DNA from: Bog-473 sp049513455
GTDB taxonomy: Bacteria; Actinomycetota; Acidimicrobiia; Acidimicrobiales; RAAP-2
DNA length: 64,000 nucleotides
Direction: 5' to 3'
Assembly (NCBI GenBank): GCA_049513455.1
Contig: JBEKWB010000036.1
Span: 5,854 to 69,853, forward strand
Position numbers and translations under genes: made by a program. The notes under the pieces were generated by a model. It did no database searches, was not told the origin of the DNA, and saw only the letters and a list, made by a program, of their open reading frames with translations. This document shows, one piece after another, positions 43,830 to 50,797 of this stretch (positions are counted from its first letter, which is position 1; every line of letters starts with the position of its first letter).

Positions 43830-43843
43830 GGGACCTTCGACCC
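43830..43843 (+). promoter_or_regulatory. DosR-box-like site upstream of the DUF1918 gene
   Basis: GGGACCTTCGACCC matches 11 of 14 positions of GGGACTWWAGTCCC and keeps both GGGAC and CCC arms. It lies 55 bases before the DUF1918 start codon, directly after the IS remnant. Confidence 0.5.
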
Positions 43844-43898
43844 TGTTGAGGTGGTCGTCTCGGGACCAAGATCGTTCAGAGGGTGAAGGGAGTACACC

Positions 43899-44096
43899 AT
43901 GCAGGCCAAAGTAGGAGATCGCATCGTCATCAAGGGTCACCGCGTCGGTGAACCTGACCGCGATTGCGAAGTGATCGAGGTACACGGCCCTGATGGCGGT
44001 TCGCCGTATTTGGTGCGCTGGGGGGACAGCGATCACAACACCCTCTTTTTCCCAGGCTCCGACGCCACCGTGCAGCCTTACAAGCGGGCTAGTTGA
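43899..44096 (+). CDS. DUF1918 protein (Rv0569-like)
   Basis: A 65-residue protein almost entirely made of the DUF1918 domain: MQAKVGDRIVIKGHRVGEPD, then CEVIEVHGPDGGSPYLVRWG and a final FFPGSDATVQPY. The SH3-like fold is small and its function unknown. The M. tuberculosis homologue Rv0569 is DosR-induced and neighbours Rv0571c, as here. An AGGGTGAAGGGAG stretch lies 13-25 bases upstream of the ATG. It starts a rightward unit with the CBS gene and the erythromycin esterase homologue. Confidence 0.88.
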   Translation: MQAKVGDRIVIKGHRVGEPDRDCEVIEVHGPDGGSPYLVRWGDSDHNTLFFPGSDATVQPYKRAS

Positions 44097-44105
44097 GAGG
44101 AAGCG

Positions 44106-44548
44106 ATGCGCACAATCGATGCACTACGTCGATCGGGGATCGGGATACGTCCTCAACGAACCATCCACGATGCGGCGGTCATCATGGAGCGCAGCGGTGT
44201 CGGCGCGCTCGCCATCATCGACGGCATACACCTGCTCGGGATCGTGACGGACCGCGATCTCGTCCGGAGGGCGCTCGCTTGTGCGATGCCCTCCGACGCC
44301 CAGTTGATGGCGTCATGTCCTCGCCCGTCGTCACAATCGCCGCCGATGTCGACCTGCATGATGCGTTCGCGCTCTTTCGGTCCCACGGATTGCGGCGGTT
44401 GGCGGTCGTTCAAGACGAGCAGTTCGTCGGGATGATCACCATTGACGACCTTTTGGTCGATCTCGCTGCTGATCTAAGCGATCTCGCCCGACCGGTTAGT
44501 GCTGAGATCATCTTCGGGGATCACGCCGCGCTACCGGACACTGCGTGA
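44106..44548 (+). pseudogene. CBS-domain-pair protein (Hrp1-like), frameshifted
   Basis: The first frame gives MRTIDALRRSGIGIRPQRTI, VGALAIIDGIHLLGIVTDRD and LVRRALACAMPSDA, i.e. one CBS motif. Near 44300 the reading moves to another frame with VDGVMSSPVVTIAADVDLHD and LRRLAVVQDEQFVGMITIDD, the second CBS motif, ending at 44548. One missing base explains this. The intact protein would be about 147 residues, like DosR-induced Hrp1 (Rv2626c). It could be a true mutation or a sequencing error. Confidence 0.8.
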
Positions 44549-44558
44549 GGGGGAGGGC

Positions 44559-45923
44559 ATGAAGGGCGAGCCTGGGGTGACCGCGTTGACGGGTCCGACG
44601 CTTACCTCGATCGCCATAGGAGAACACTCCCATAGCGTCTCCGGTGAGCCGGGTGACTATGACTCGCTGCTCGATCTCATAGGTGACCGGCGTTTCGTCT
44701 TGATCGGCGAGGCTTCGCACGGCACGCATGACTTTTACCGCGAGCGTGCCCGCATCACACGACGTCTCATTGACGAGCGCGGTTTCACCGCAGTGGCGGT
44801 TGAGGCCGATTGGCCCGACGCCTACCGGGTCAACCGCTACGTGATGGGGCTCTCCCACGATGCGAATGCCGACGCGGCGTTGTCGGACTTTCGGCGATTC
44901 CCCGCATGGATGTGGCGCAACCGCGATGTCCTGGCGTTCGTCGAATGGCTCCGAGCCCGCAACGACGCCCACGCCCATCCGGCGACAAAGGCCCGCTTCT
45001 ACGGGCTGGACCTCTACAGCCTTCAGGCCTCGATAGAAGCTGTCGTGGACTATCTCGACCGCGTCGACCCGGACGAGGCCAAGCGGGCCCGGGCGCGATA
45101 CTCCTGCTTCGATCACGTGGGCGGTGAAGGACAGCAATACGGTTATGCACTGGCCTACGAGCGTGCAATCCCTTGCGAGAACGAGGTCGTGACGCAGTTG
45201 ATCGAGCTGCGTCGGCGGGCAGACGCGTATCTCCGGCGCGACGGCTGGGTCGCCGACGACGAGTTCTTTTTCGCCGAGCAGAACGCCCGATTGGTGCGCG
45301 ATGCCGAGGAGTACTACCAAAAGATGTACCGGGCCGAGGTGTCGTCGTGGAATCTGCGTGACCGGCACATGGCGGGGACGCTCGATGCGCTCATCGAGCA
45401 TCTCGACCGCCAGCATCCCCGAAACAAGGTCGTGGTGTGGGAGCACAACTCGCACGTGGGTGACGCCCGGTCGACCGAGATGGGCGCACGGGGCGAACTC
45501 AACGTCGGGCAGCTCGCCCGCCAGCGCTATGGCAACGAGTCCGTACTCGTGGGATTCACCACATTCGACGGTACGGTCACCGCGGCCAACGACTGGGGCG
45601 GCGACGCCGAACGCAAGCGGGTACGGGCGGCCTTGGCCGACAGCCATGAGGGGTTCCTTCACGACAGCGGAAGAAAGGGCTTCTGGCTCGATACGGCGGA
45701 GCCGGAGGTGCACAATACTTTGTGCGTTCCACGTCTCGAGCGGGCGATTGGGGTGATCTACCGTCCCCTTACCGAACGCGGCAGTCACTATTTCCACGCA
45801 CGCCTCGGCGAGCAGTTCGACGTGGTGATCCATCTCGATCACTCCCGGGCCGTTGAGCCACTCGAGCGAAGTTCGCTCTGGGATGAGGGTGAACCCCCGG
45901 AGACCTACCCGAGTGGCATCTGA
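44559..45923 (+). CDS. Erythromycin esterase-family protein
   Basis: A 454-residue EreA/succinoglycan-synthesis-related hydrolase fold. The catalytic region FVLIGEASHGTHDFYRERAR holds Glu51 and His54. VWEHNSHVGDARSTEMGARG near 300 carries further conserved Glu and His residues. In M. tuberculosis a similar domain is fused to a phosphoribosyltransferase in the DosR-induced Rv2030c. A stress role is more likely than macrolide resistance. The ATG at 44559 follows GAGGGGGAGGGC and lies 10 bases after the CBS frame. Confidence 0.88.
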   Translation: MKGEPGVTALTGPTLTSIAIGEHSHSVSGEPGDYDSLLDLIGDRRFVLIGEASHGTHDFYRERARITRRLIDERGFTAVAVEADWPDAYRVNRYVMGLSHDANADAALSDFRRFPAWMWRNRDVLAFVEWLRARNDAHAHPATKARFYGLDLYSLQASIEAVVDYLDRVDPDEAKRARARYSCFDHVGGEGQQYGYALAYERAIPCENEVVTQLIELRRRADAYLRRDGWVADDEFFFAEQNARLVRDAEEYYQKMYRAEVSSWNLRDRHMAGTLDALIEHLDRQHPRNKVVVWEHNSHVGDARSTEMGARGELNVGQLARQRYGNESVLVGFTTFDGTVTAANDWGGDAERKRVRAALADSHEGFLHDSGRKGFWLDTAEPEVHNTLCVPRLERAIGVIYRPLTERGSHYFHARLGEQFDVVIHLDHSRAVEPLERSSLWDEGEPPETYPSGI

Positions 45924-46119
45924 GGGATCGCCCCGTGAACAGTGACCTGTCTTCAGGTCTCGATTAGACCCCTGATTAGGTCAGAACGCCTGGACTGTGC
46001 TGCGTTGTCCCACCACAGAAGGAAGGACGTGGACGCCAGAACCTCGGTTCCCGGGTTGCTTCATTCGGTAGCACCGTTGACGGAAGTGCAAGATCCCGTT
46101 CATCGGTCGAATCGGGTGT

Positions 46120-46152
46120 TCGGACTCTGAGGTCCGAGGTGCTGCCGTTTTT
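46120..46152 (+). terminator. Hairpin with T-run downstream of the erythromycin esterase homologue
   Basis: TCGGAC (46120-46125) pairs with GTCCGA (46132-46137) around six bases, and TTTTT follows at 46148-46152. It is almost 200 bases past the upstream stop, so either the transcript is long or an unrecognised small RNA ends here. Confidence 0.4.
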
Positions 46153-46161
46153 GATCGTGAT

Positions 46162-46416
46162 CTACTGATCAGGAGGTAGTGGCAGCGGTAGGCGTGACCA
46201 CGCAAGGACCCCTGATATCTGACTCGAGTGGACACGTCCCGACCTGCTGACCATTTGCACGGCCACTCCTTCGGGGACGAGGACCTCGATCGAACCCCGG
46301 GTCTCCAGACGCAGGTTGATCTGGTCGTCGTCCCAGCAGGCAGCGGTGAGATCGAGCCGGGCTGCGCCGAAGCCCGTGCGGATGGTCCCGTGGTGCTTGT
46401 TTACCCACCGATGCAC
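46162..46416 (-). CDS. Small LiaF/DUF1707-tail-like protein
   Basis: An 84-residue protein from a GTG two bases after the upstream stop codon. The centre reads FGAARLDLTAACWDDDQINL and GSIEVLVPEGVAVQMVSRSG. This resembles the beta-helical C-terminal domain of LiaF-like and DUF1707 proteins, which form membrane-associated stress sensors. No membrane segment is present, so it is either a stand-alone domain or a fragment. It is coupled to the small gene upstream. Confidence 0.55.
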   Translation of the reverse strand: MHRWVNKHHGTIRTGFGAARLDLTAACWDDDQINLRLETRGSIEVLVPEGVAVQMVSRSGRVHSSQISGVLAWSRLPLPLPPDQ

Positions 46417-46418
46417 AC

Positions 46419-46613
46419 CTACTCATCCTCGTCGTCCCACGCCTCGTTCCGCGCCGCAACCCGGTCATGCCAGTTCTCGGCATCCTCCCTCGTGAGGTAT
46501 GGGCCCATCCGATCCATCAGATGACACTCGTCGCGCGTTTCGACCTGCTTGTGTTTGAAGCAGTAGTACCACTCACCCACTGCGTCGGCGAGGTGTCTTG
46601 ATTTGTCCGTCAT
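46419..46613 (-). CDS. Small actinobacterial protein with WYYCxxHxxVE motif
   Basis: A 64-residue acidic protein with EWYYCFKHKQVETRDECHLM and MGPYLTREDAENWHDRVAAR. Short proteins of this pattern (WYxCxxHxxVE then Cys, LGPYxTREEA) are common in actinobacteria and sometimes compared to SPOR-type modules. The two cysteines and two histidines could bind metal. Function unknown. Confidence 0.7.
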   Translation of the reverse strand: MTDKSRHLADAVGEWYYCFKHKQVETRDECHLMDRMGPYLTREDAENWHDRVAARNEAWDDEDE

Positions 46614-46934
46614 ACCCGCCCAAACTAAAGCCGCTGGCGCGGGGGCGCTCGGTGCCACTGACTTCGCTCCCTGTGGCTCATTTTGAGTGGGCGTGCCTGG
46701 GGCCGTGGATTGAATGAAATGCCCCGTAGAGCGCATCGCATCAACCACCGTCGACGTAGCGAGAACCGGCTGAAACCGGCGGCGTTCGTCGATTACGCGA
46801 AAAGCTCGACAGGCTTGACGCACAGTCGACCGGCCAGTGCGCCCAGGGTCAGCGGTCCCGATCGCGCACCGAGGTTCGCCAGCCTCCTGGTCATGGGCCC
46901 GGCCATGCGCTGATCCGAGATTGTCCCAGGGCCA
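46614..46934. other. Divergent intergenic region, no gene recognised
   Basis: Between the leftward small gene and the rightward BON/DUF2267 gene. No convincing coding signal was seen in either direction. A DosR-like site lies at its right edge (46935-46948). Confidence 0.4.
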
Positions 46935-46948
46935 AGGACCTTTGCCCC
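46935..46948 (+). promoter_or_regulatory. DosR-box-like site upstream of the BON/DUF2267 gene
   Basis: AGGACCTTTGCCCC matches 10 of 14 positions of the DosR core and shares GGACCTT with the site at 43830. It lies 62 bases before the start codon. Confidence 0.4.
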
Positions 46949-47010
46949 TAGTCAGTTGCGCTGCTCCAGTCCATCTTGAAACTGGTCCAGGAGATTGTGG
47001 AGGTGCGACG

Positions 47011-47850
47011 ATGAAGCGAGCACGAGCGGCCAGGAAGATCGCGGTCGGGACGGCGGTGTCAGGAGTCGTGGTTCTGATGAGGAGCGGAGGGCGGTCGCGG
47101 GCTCAGCACCTGGTCAAGGCCACCGCGAGTCGAACGAGGTACCTGAGCGGGCGTCTCGAGGGCTTGCGCTACCGGCTCGCCGGTCGTCATCCCGACCCGA
47201 GCGTGGGTGGCGCAGTGCTGGCGGATCGTGTGCGCTCGGTCCTGGGGCCCCTCGAGCATCAGCTCGACATCCCACGGCTCCACGTGATGGCCGAGGGTCA
47301 TGACGTGCTGCTGCACGGTGACGTGGCGACGGAGGAGCAGATCGGAGAGGTGCTCGACGCCGTCAGGCGGGTCCCGGGGGTGACGAGCATCGAGTCCCAC
47401 CTTCAGATCGGCTTCTTCCGAGGGGAGACACGTCCGTCCGAAGGACGTGCACACCACCCTCCCTCTCGGGCCCTCACCAGCGTATTGGCCGCGGCTCATG
47501 GCGGCGGAGCTCCGGTCGAGACCGAGCGCGCCACCGCAAGCGCGGTCCTCACCACTTTTTTGGCCTTGCTCCCCACTGGAGAACGCCAGCACGTGCTCAC
47601 CCACTTGCCGGCAGATCTCCGCGCCTTGGCAGCGCCGTCGAAGTCAGAGCGCTCCGCGCGACACCGCCCGCGACACCTCGAACAGTTCATGGCTACCGCC
47701 TTGCCAGCGACCGCCCCTGGCGAACGCGAGACCATCGTCGAGTCGGTCATCGGAGCAGTGCGCGAACTCGTCCCCGAGGAAGCCGTCGACGTTGCTGCCG
47801 TGCTGCCGCCTGAGTTACGGCACCTTTGGAAGACGGCTGTACCTTTGTGA
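47011..47850 (+). CDS. BON domain plus DUF2267 protein
   Basis: A 279-residue protein. A basic N-terminus with a short hydrophobic stretch (AVGTAVSGVVVLM) may anchor it. A BON domain follows at about 70-145 (VHVMAEGHDVLLHGDV-like core, RRVPGVTSIESHLQ). DUF2267 then follows from about 165 (TASAVLTTFLALLPTGERQH, HLPADLRALA). BON domains bind phospholipid or envelope structures, and DUF2267 proteins recur in stress clusters. The ATG at 47011 follows GGAGGTGCGACG. Confidence 0.85.
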   Translation: MKRARAARKIAVGTAVSGVVVLMRSGGRSRAQHLVKATASRTRYLSGRLEGLRYRLAGRHPDPSVGGAVLADRVRSVLGPLEHQLDIPRLHVMAEGHDVLLHGDVATEEQIGEVLDAVRRVPGVTSIESHLQIGFFRGETRPSEGRAHHPPSRALTSVLAAAHGGGAPVETERATASAVLTTFLALLPTGERQHVLTHLPADLRALAAPSKSERSARHRPRHLEQFMATALPATAPGERETIVESVIGAVRELVPEEAVDVAAVLPPELRHLWKTAVPL

Positions 47851-47929
47851 CCCTCGGTGGCGCTTCCAGGTCGTTGGGCCTGATCCACTTTGACGGACAG
47901 GTTGCTTGTGTTGATTATGCCGCTTGAAG

Positions 47930-48027
47930 ATTGATGTTGCGGTGGATGGACTTCGGCTGGGCTGCAGTAGTCGAGCGAGCTGTGAAGCCTGCGAGTGTTG
48001 TACCAACCCTCGATGTAGTCGAAGACG
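47930..48027 (-). pseudogene. IS3-family transposase C-terminal remnant
   Basis: On the minus strand the sequence reads VFDYIEGWYNTRRLHSSLDY then CSPAEVHP, the classical C-terminus of an IS3 OrfB. It is cut off at its 5' side exactly where the 185-bp MITE begins (48028). This suggests that the MITE inserted into, or recombined with, the older IS. Confidence 0.8.
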
Positions 48028-48212
48028 TGTAGGGTCCATTTATTCGTTCAATGCCCTGACCTGGAGCTTCACGGGGCGCCAGCGTGTGGGTACGACCATC
48101 GGTGAAACGGGAGGGTCGAGGCTCGTCGAGGTGCCTACCTCTGGTACCACCGCACCGCCTCTTTCTCGAGAAGCCGCAGGTCAATCGGCGCATCGAGTAT
48201 TTGGACCCAACA
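48028..48212. mobile_element. 185-bp MITE-like element, copy A
   Basis: Its ends are inverted: TGTAGGGTCCATTTATTCG on the left, and TGTTGGGTCCAAATACTCG read inward from the right (15 of 19 identical). It has no plausible gene. A second copy at 62145-62329 has the same length with about four differences. Copy A has no clear target duplication and abuts an IS3 remnant. Confidence 0.85.
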
Positions 48213-48304
48213 AGGTCAGGCTGGGTGTTTCGGAGGGGCGTTTGGCTCACCTAGTACACCGGCACTCCTGAGGGGCCGATTACAGCTCAGGGCGGCGGCC
48301 TAGT

Positions 48305-48622
48305 TCAGAACGGCGGGTCGCCGAGACCCTGAAGGTAGGCGAGGTCCCTGCCGTTGGGCACCACGGCTCGACCCTTACGATCGCCGGGCAGGCTCAGCTC
48401 GAATTCTCCGACCGCCTGTAGGGTCCGCAGCTCCTCCTGGGCCAGCCCGTGGAACCGACCATCCCACGTCGTCGCTAACGGCACGGATTCGGAGCCGCCC
48501 AACGTCTCGAACTCCTCCACGCTCTCGCGTTTGGTCAGATGGACGTCCGCCTCGAAGCGCTGGGCGCCATCGACCCAAACCTCCACGGGTCCCTTGTAGT
48601 GGTGCTCCCTCGTCGTTCTCAC
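48305..48622 (-). CDS. Hypothetical protein, 105 residues
   Basis: An unrecognised small beta-rich protein (HHYKGPVEVWVDGAQRFEAD, then ESVPLATTWDGRFHGLAQEE). The pattern of a short hydrophobic-strand core with a W-D-G-R-F motif loosely recalls DUF4873-type domains, but the match is not good enough to assign. The GTG start overlaps the stop of a 54-residue gene upstream (GTGA), so the two are coupled. Confidence 0.55.
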   Translation of the reverse strand: MRTTREHHYKGPVEVWVDGAQRFEADVHLTKRESVEEFETLGGSESVPLATTWDGRFHGLAQEELRTLQAVGEFELSLPGDRKGRAVVPNGRDLAYLQGLGDPPF

Positions 48623-48783
48623 CCCGAGTGCCGCCCGGGGTCGCCCAACCGGGCCCCACGTGCCAGCACCCGGTCGAGCTGGAGCCGCAGCTCGGTCGGA
48701 GTCGGCACGTGGTCCGAGACACCGGGGTGCAGCCGACCGCGGAGCCCGAGTATTCGCTGGACCTGTGCTGCTGAGAGTGCCAC
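48619..48783 (-). CDS. Small hypothetical protein coupled to 48305-48622
   Basis: A 54-residue frame starting GTG at 48783: ALSAAQVQRILGLRGRLHPG then TELRLQLDRVLARGARLGDP. It looks like two amphipathic helices. Its TGA overlaps the GTG of the next gene. No family recognised; the coupling is the main evidence that it is real. Confidence 0.45.
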   Translation of the reverse strand: MALSAAQVQRILGLRGRLHPGVSDHVPTPTELRLQLDRVLARGARLGDPGRHSG

Positions 48784-48934
48784 GCCATGCTCAGGCTATC
48801 CGTGGGAATAGCCTCTGTAGCGGCGCCTGGGGATACCTCGCCGACGTGGGAAACGCTCAATCAGGGGCAACCCGACGGGAAGGCTTCCTGGCGTAGACGC
48901 GGCACACACCGCCGATCTTCTTCCCGGTGGCAAA

Positions 48935-48948
48935 GGGCCATTCGACCC
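48935..48948 (+). promoter_or_regulatory. DosR-box-like site upstream of the 49015-49633 genes
   Basis: GGGCCATTCGACCC matches 10 of 14 positions of the DosR core and shares the TTCGACCC half with the site at 43830. It lies 66 bases upstream of the start codon at 49015. Confidence 0.38.
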
Positions 48949-49014
48949 TATGCGATTTGTCGGTGTAAGGCTAGGCCAGCAATGGGGAAATGAGCCACCG
49001 AGAGGAGGTGGGTG

Positions 49015-49317
49015 ATGATTGAATACCTTGGCAGTGATGGGCTGGTCCCACCCGATGCTGACGACGCAGATATCAGAGACGAGTTGGCCTGCGCTGGGCG
49101 AGAGGTCACATTCGGATTCGATACGATCGGCGGAATCTTCGGTCGGCCTCCCAGTCTGGCGATGCGGGAATATGCCGAATTGCGTCGGCACGAATCTACT
49201 GGTGGCCATCGATCGTCGGCAGCAGCGTATGCCATGACTGCACATAGCCATACAGCGAATCAGGGCCCAAGAGATGGGAGGTATGACCAGCACAGAGACT
49301 GGGTCGGGCAGCGCTGA
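49015..49317 (+). CDS. Hypothetical protein upstream of the histone-like gene
   Basis: A 100-residue acidic-to-basic protein with no recognised family (MIEYLGSDGLVPPDADDADI at the start). An AGAGGAGG ribosome-binding site six bases before the ATG supports expression. Its last 35 bases overlap the next gene in another frame. The C-terminal 40 residues look unstructured. Confidence 0.5.
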   Translation: MIEYLGSDGLVPPDADDADIRDELACAGREVTFGFDTIGGIFGRPPSLAMREYAELRRHESTGGHRSSAAAYAMTAHSHTANQGPRDGRYDQHRDWVGQR

Positions 49318-49633
49318 TCGGATCATCGAGTCGTTTCGCGATGCCGGGAACACGGCGCTGGAATCGATGCGGAAGTTCCTTGACACCGTAAACGCTGCAT
49401 TTCCCGACGTGGGTGCAGACCACGGTCCGCGCCAGCGGATTATCGATTCGGCGTTCAAAATGACTGAGCAGCTTGTCGGCGCGTCGACCCAGCTTGCGAA
49501 GAAGGCTGCGAAGCGGGCTCCGGCGAAGAAGGCTGCGAAGCGGGCTCCGGCGAAGAAGGCTGCGAAGCGGGCTCCGGCGAAGAAGGCTGCGAAGCAGGCT
49601 CCGGCGAAGAAGGCTGCGAAGCAGGCCGGGTAA
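49283..49633 (+). CDS. Histone H1-like lysine/alanine-rich protein
   Basis: A 116-residue protein with a helical N-terminal part (IIESFRDAGNTALESMRKFL, IIDSAFKMTEQLVGASTQLA). Its tail is made of five 9-residue units of the type AKKAAKRAP, the last two with Gln for Arg. Such tails bind DNA in bacterial H1-like and HU-extended proteins, so a nucleoid-compacting role is likely. The tail is encoded by 27-bp near-perfect DNA repeats (49496-49630). The ATG follows GGGAGGT. Confidence 0.72.
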   Translation: MTSTETGSGSADRIIESFRDAGNTALESMRKFLDTVNAAFPDVGADHGPRQRIIDSAFKMTEQLVGASTQLAKKAAKRAPAKKAAKRAPAKKAAKRAPAKKAAKQAPAKKAAKQAG

Positions 49634-49752
49634 AGGGTCCCAAAGTTCGAAGGCGACAACCTCTAGCGCCCTGATCTAGGCGGTGCTGCCGGCTCCCGGA
49701 AAGGGGTGTCCCAGTCGTGCGGGGCGCCCACTACCGGCGTTATACAGGGCAG

Positions 49753-49932
49753 CCTGTGGGTGCCGAAAACTTAATCTGTCCTCTGACCAGGGCGTCTGCA
49801 GGTCTAACGACTTTCGCTCCTACCACTGGTGCTACCGAATCCAGGACCCGCGTCACCCGGCAACGATCGACGCTCCCGCTTTGGACATTGTCCCTGGTTG
49901 CAGCATCGGACGAGGTTTTCGGCACCCACAGG
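49753..49932. mobile_element. 180-bp MITE-like element with 18-bp perfect terminal inverted repeats
   Basis: CCTGTGGGTGCCGAAAAC at 49753-49770 is repeated as its exact inverse at 49915-49932. No gene is carried. The right part encodes the last residues of the leftward hypothetical gene 49853-50617, whose C-terminus was probably replaced by the insertion. The ends are shared with the element at 55252-55463. Confidence 0.85.
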
Positions 49933-50617
49933 TCGTGAGTTGGTCCATCCGTCCGCGCACTGTTATCTGATCGCCCTCATGCATGATGGACAGATCGTCT
50001 CGGATCAAAGCACCTTCCCGAAACACCAAGTAGATGAGTCCGTAGTCCGAGGGTTTTGGCTCTGACGCCACCAACGAAAACTGCCCCGGCTGATGCGCCA
50101 TCCTAAAGACGGGACCTGAAACCGTCATGTAATTGCCAACGACACGGTCGACGATCAGCTGAGCCTCCACGTCCGTCACGCCAGCGATCATTTTCCACAG
50201 TTCATCGGGCGTGTGTTCTACCTCTACTTGGTTCTCGTGAGACGGTTCACTTTCGCCGATGAAGTACGCGAATGGCAGTGGGGCCTTGCCTTGCGCCTTT
50301 AGTTTCTCCCCAGCCGCCTCGTAGTACTGCTCCAGGCGCTGGGCACTCCATCCCTCTCCATTGCTCGCAAGGCCGCGAGCGATCCATTGGAAATCGAAAA
50401 GCGATTCCGCGGGCTTCATGATGTACATCAAGTCGTCAACATCGGTCAGACCGTCCGCGACCATATCGAGACACAGGTTGTTCACTCTCGCGTCGAACTT
50501 GTGTCGATAGGCCGCAACAACAAACGGCTCGGCTGAGCCGACCCGTTTGTTGAGGAAGTCATATATGGCCTTCGATGTCTTGGTGCATCGCGTCCCAAGT
50601 TCAATTACCTCCGGCAT
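49853..50617 (-). CDS. Hypothetical protein, 254 residues, C-terminus within a MITE
   Basis: No family recognised. The sequence is acidic with helical N-terminal stretches (MPEVIELGTRCTKTSKAIYD, LMYIMKPAESLFDFQWIARG) and beta-rich C-terminal ones (AQLIVDRVVGNYMTVSGPVF). It is less GC-rich than core genes, suggesting transfer. The last 27 residues fall in the 180-bp inverted-repeat element, so the natural C-terminus is likely lost. The ATG at 50617 is taken; a TTG two codons earlier is possible. Confidence 0.6.
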   Translation of the reverse strand: MPEVIELGTRCTKTSKAIYDFLNKRVGSAEPFVVAAYRHKFDARVNNLCLDMVADGLTDVDDLMYIMKPAESLFDFQWIARGLASNGEGWSAQRLEQYYEAAGEKLKAQGKAPLPFAYFIGESEPSHENQVEVEHTPDELWKMIAGVTDVEAQLIVDRVVGNYMTVSGPVFRMAHQPGQFSLVASEPKPSDYGLIYLVFREGALIRDDLSIMHEGDQITVRGRMDQLTTCGCRKPRPMLQPGTMSKAGASIVAG

Positions 50618-50797
50618 GGACAATGAGACGGGGGGTTTTTCCGCTCAGGACGACTCGCCGGGGCCATGCTCAGGCTCTGCGGCCTCATTCACGAGCACCC
50701 ACTTGTCACATGAGGTGGACGGACCGGGTTCTCGTCGCCCATGAGCGTCAGGTCATGTTCGCGGCCTATCCTTACGATTGTGCCCTAGGGGGTCGGT

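Noticed and set aside
46120..46137. DosR-like box in TCGGAC…GTCCGA
   Set aside because: The half-site spacing is six rather than four bases and a T-run follows; terminator is more likely.
49755..49930. CRISPR-like repeats near 49.5-49.9 kb
   Set aside because: The 27-bp repeats at 49496-49630 are coding (AKKAAKRAP) without spacers, and the 18-bp repeats are a single inverted pair.
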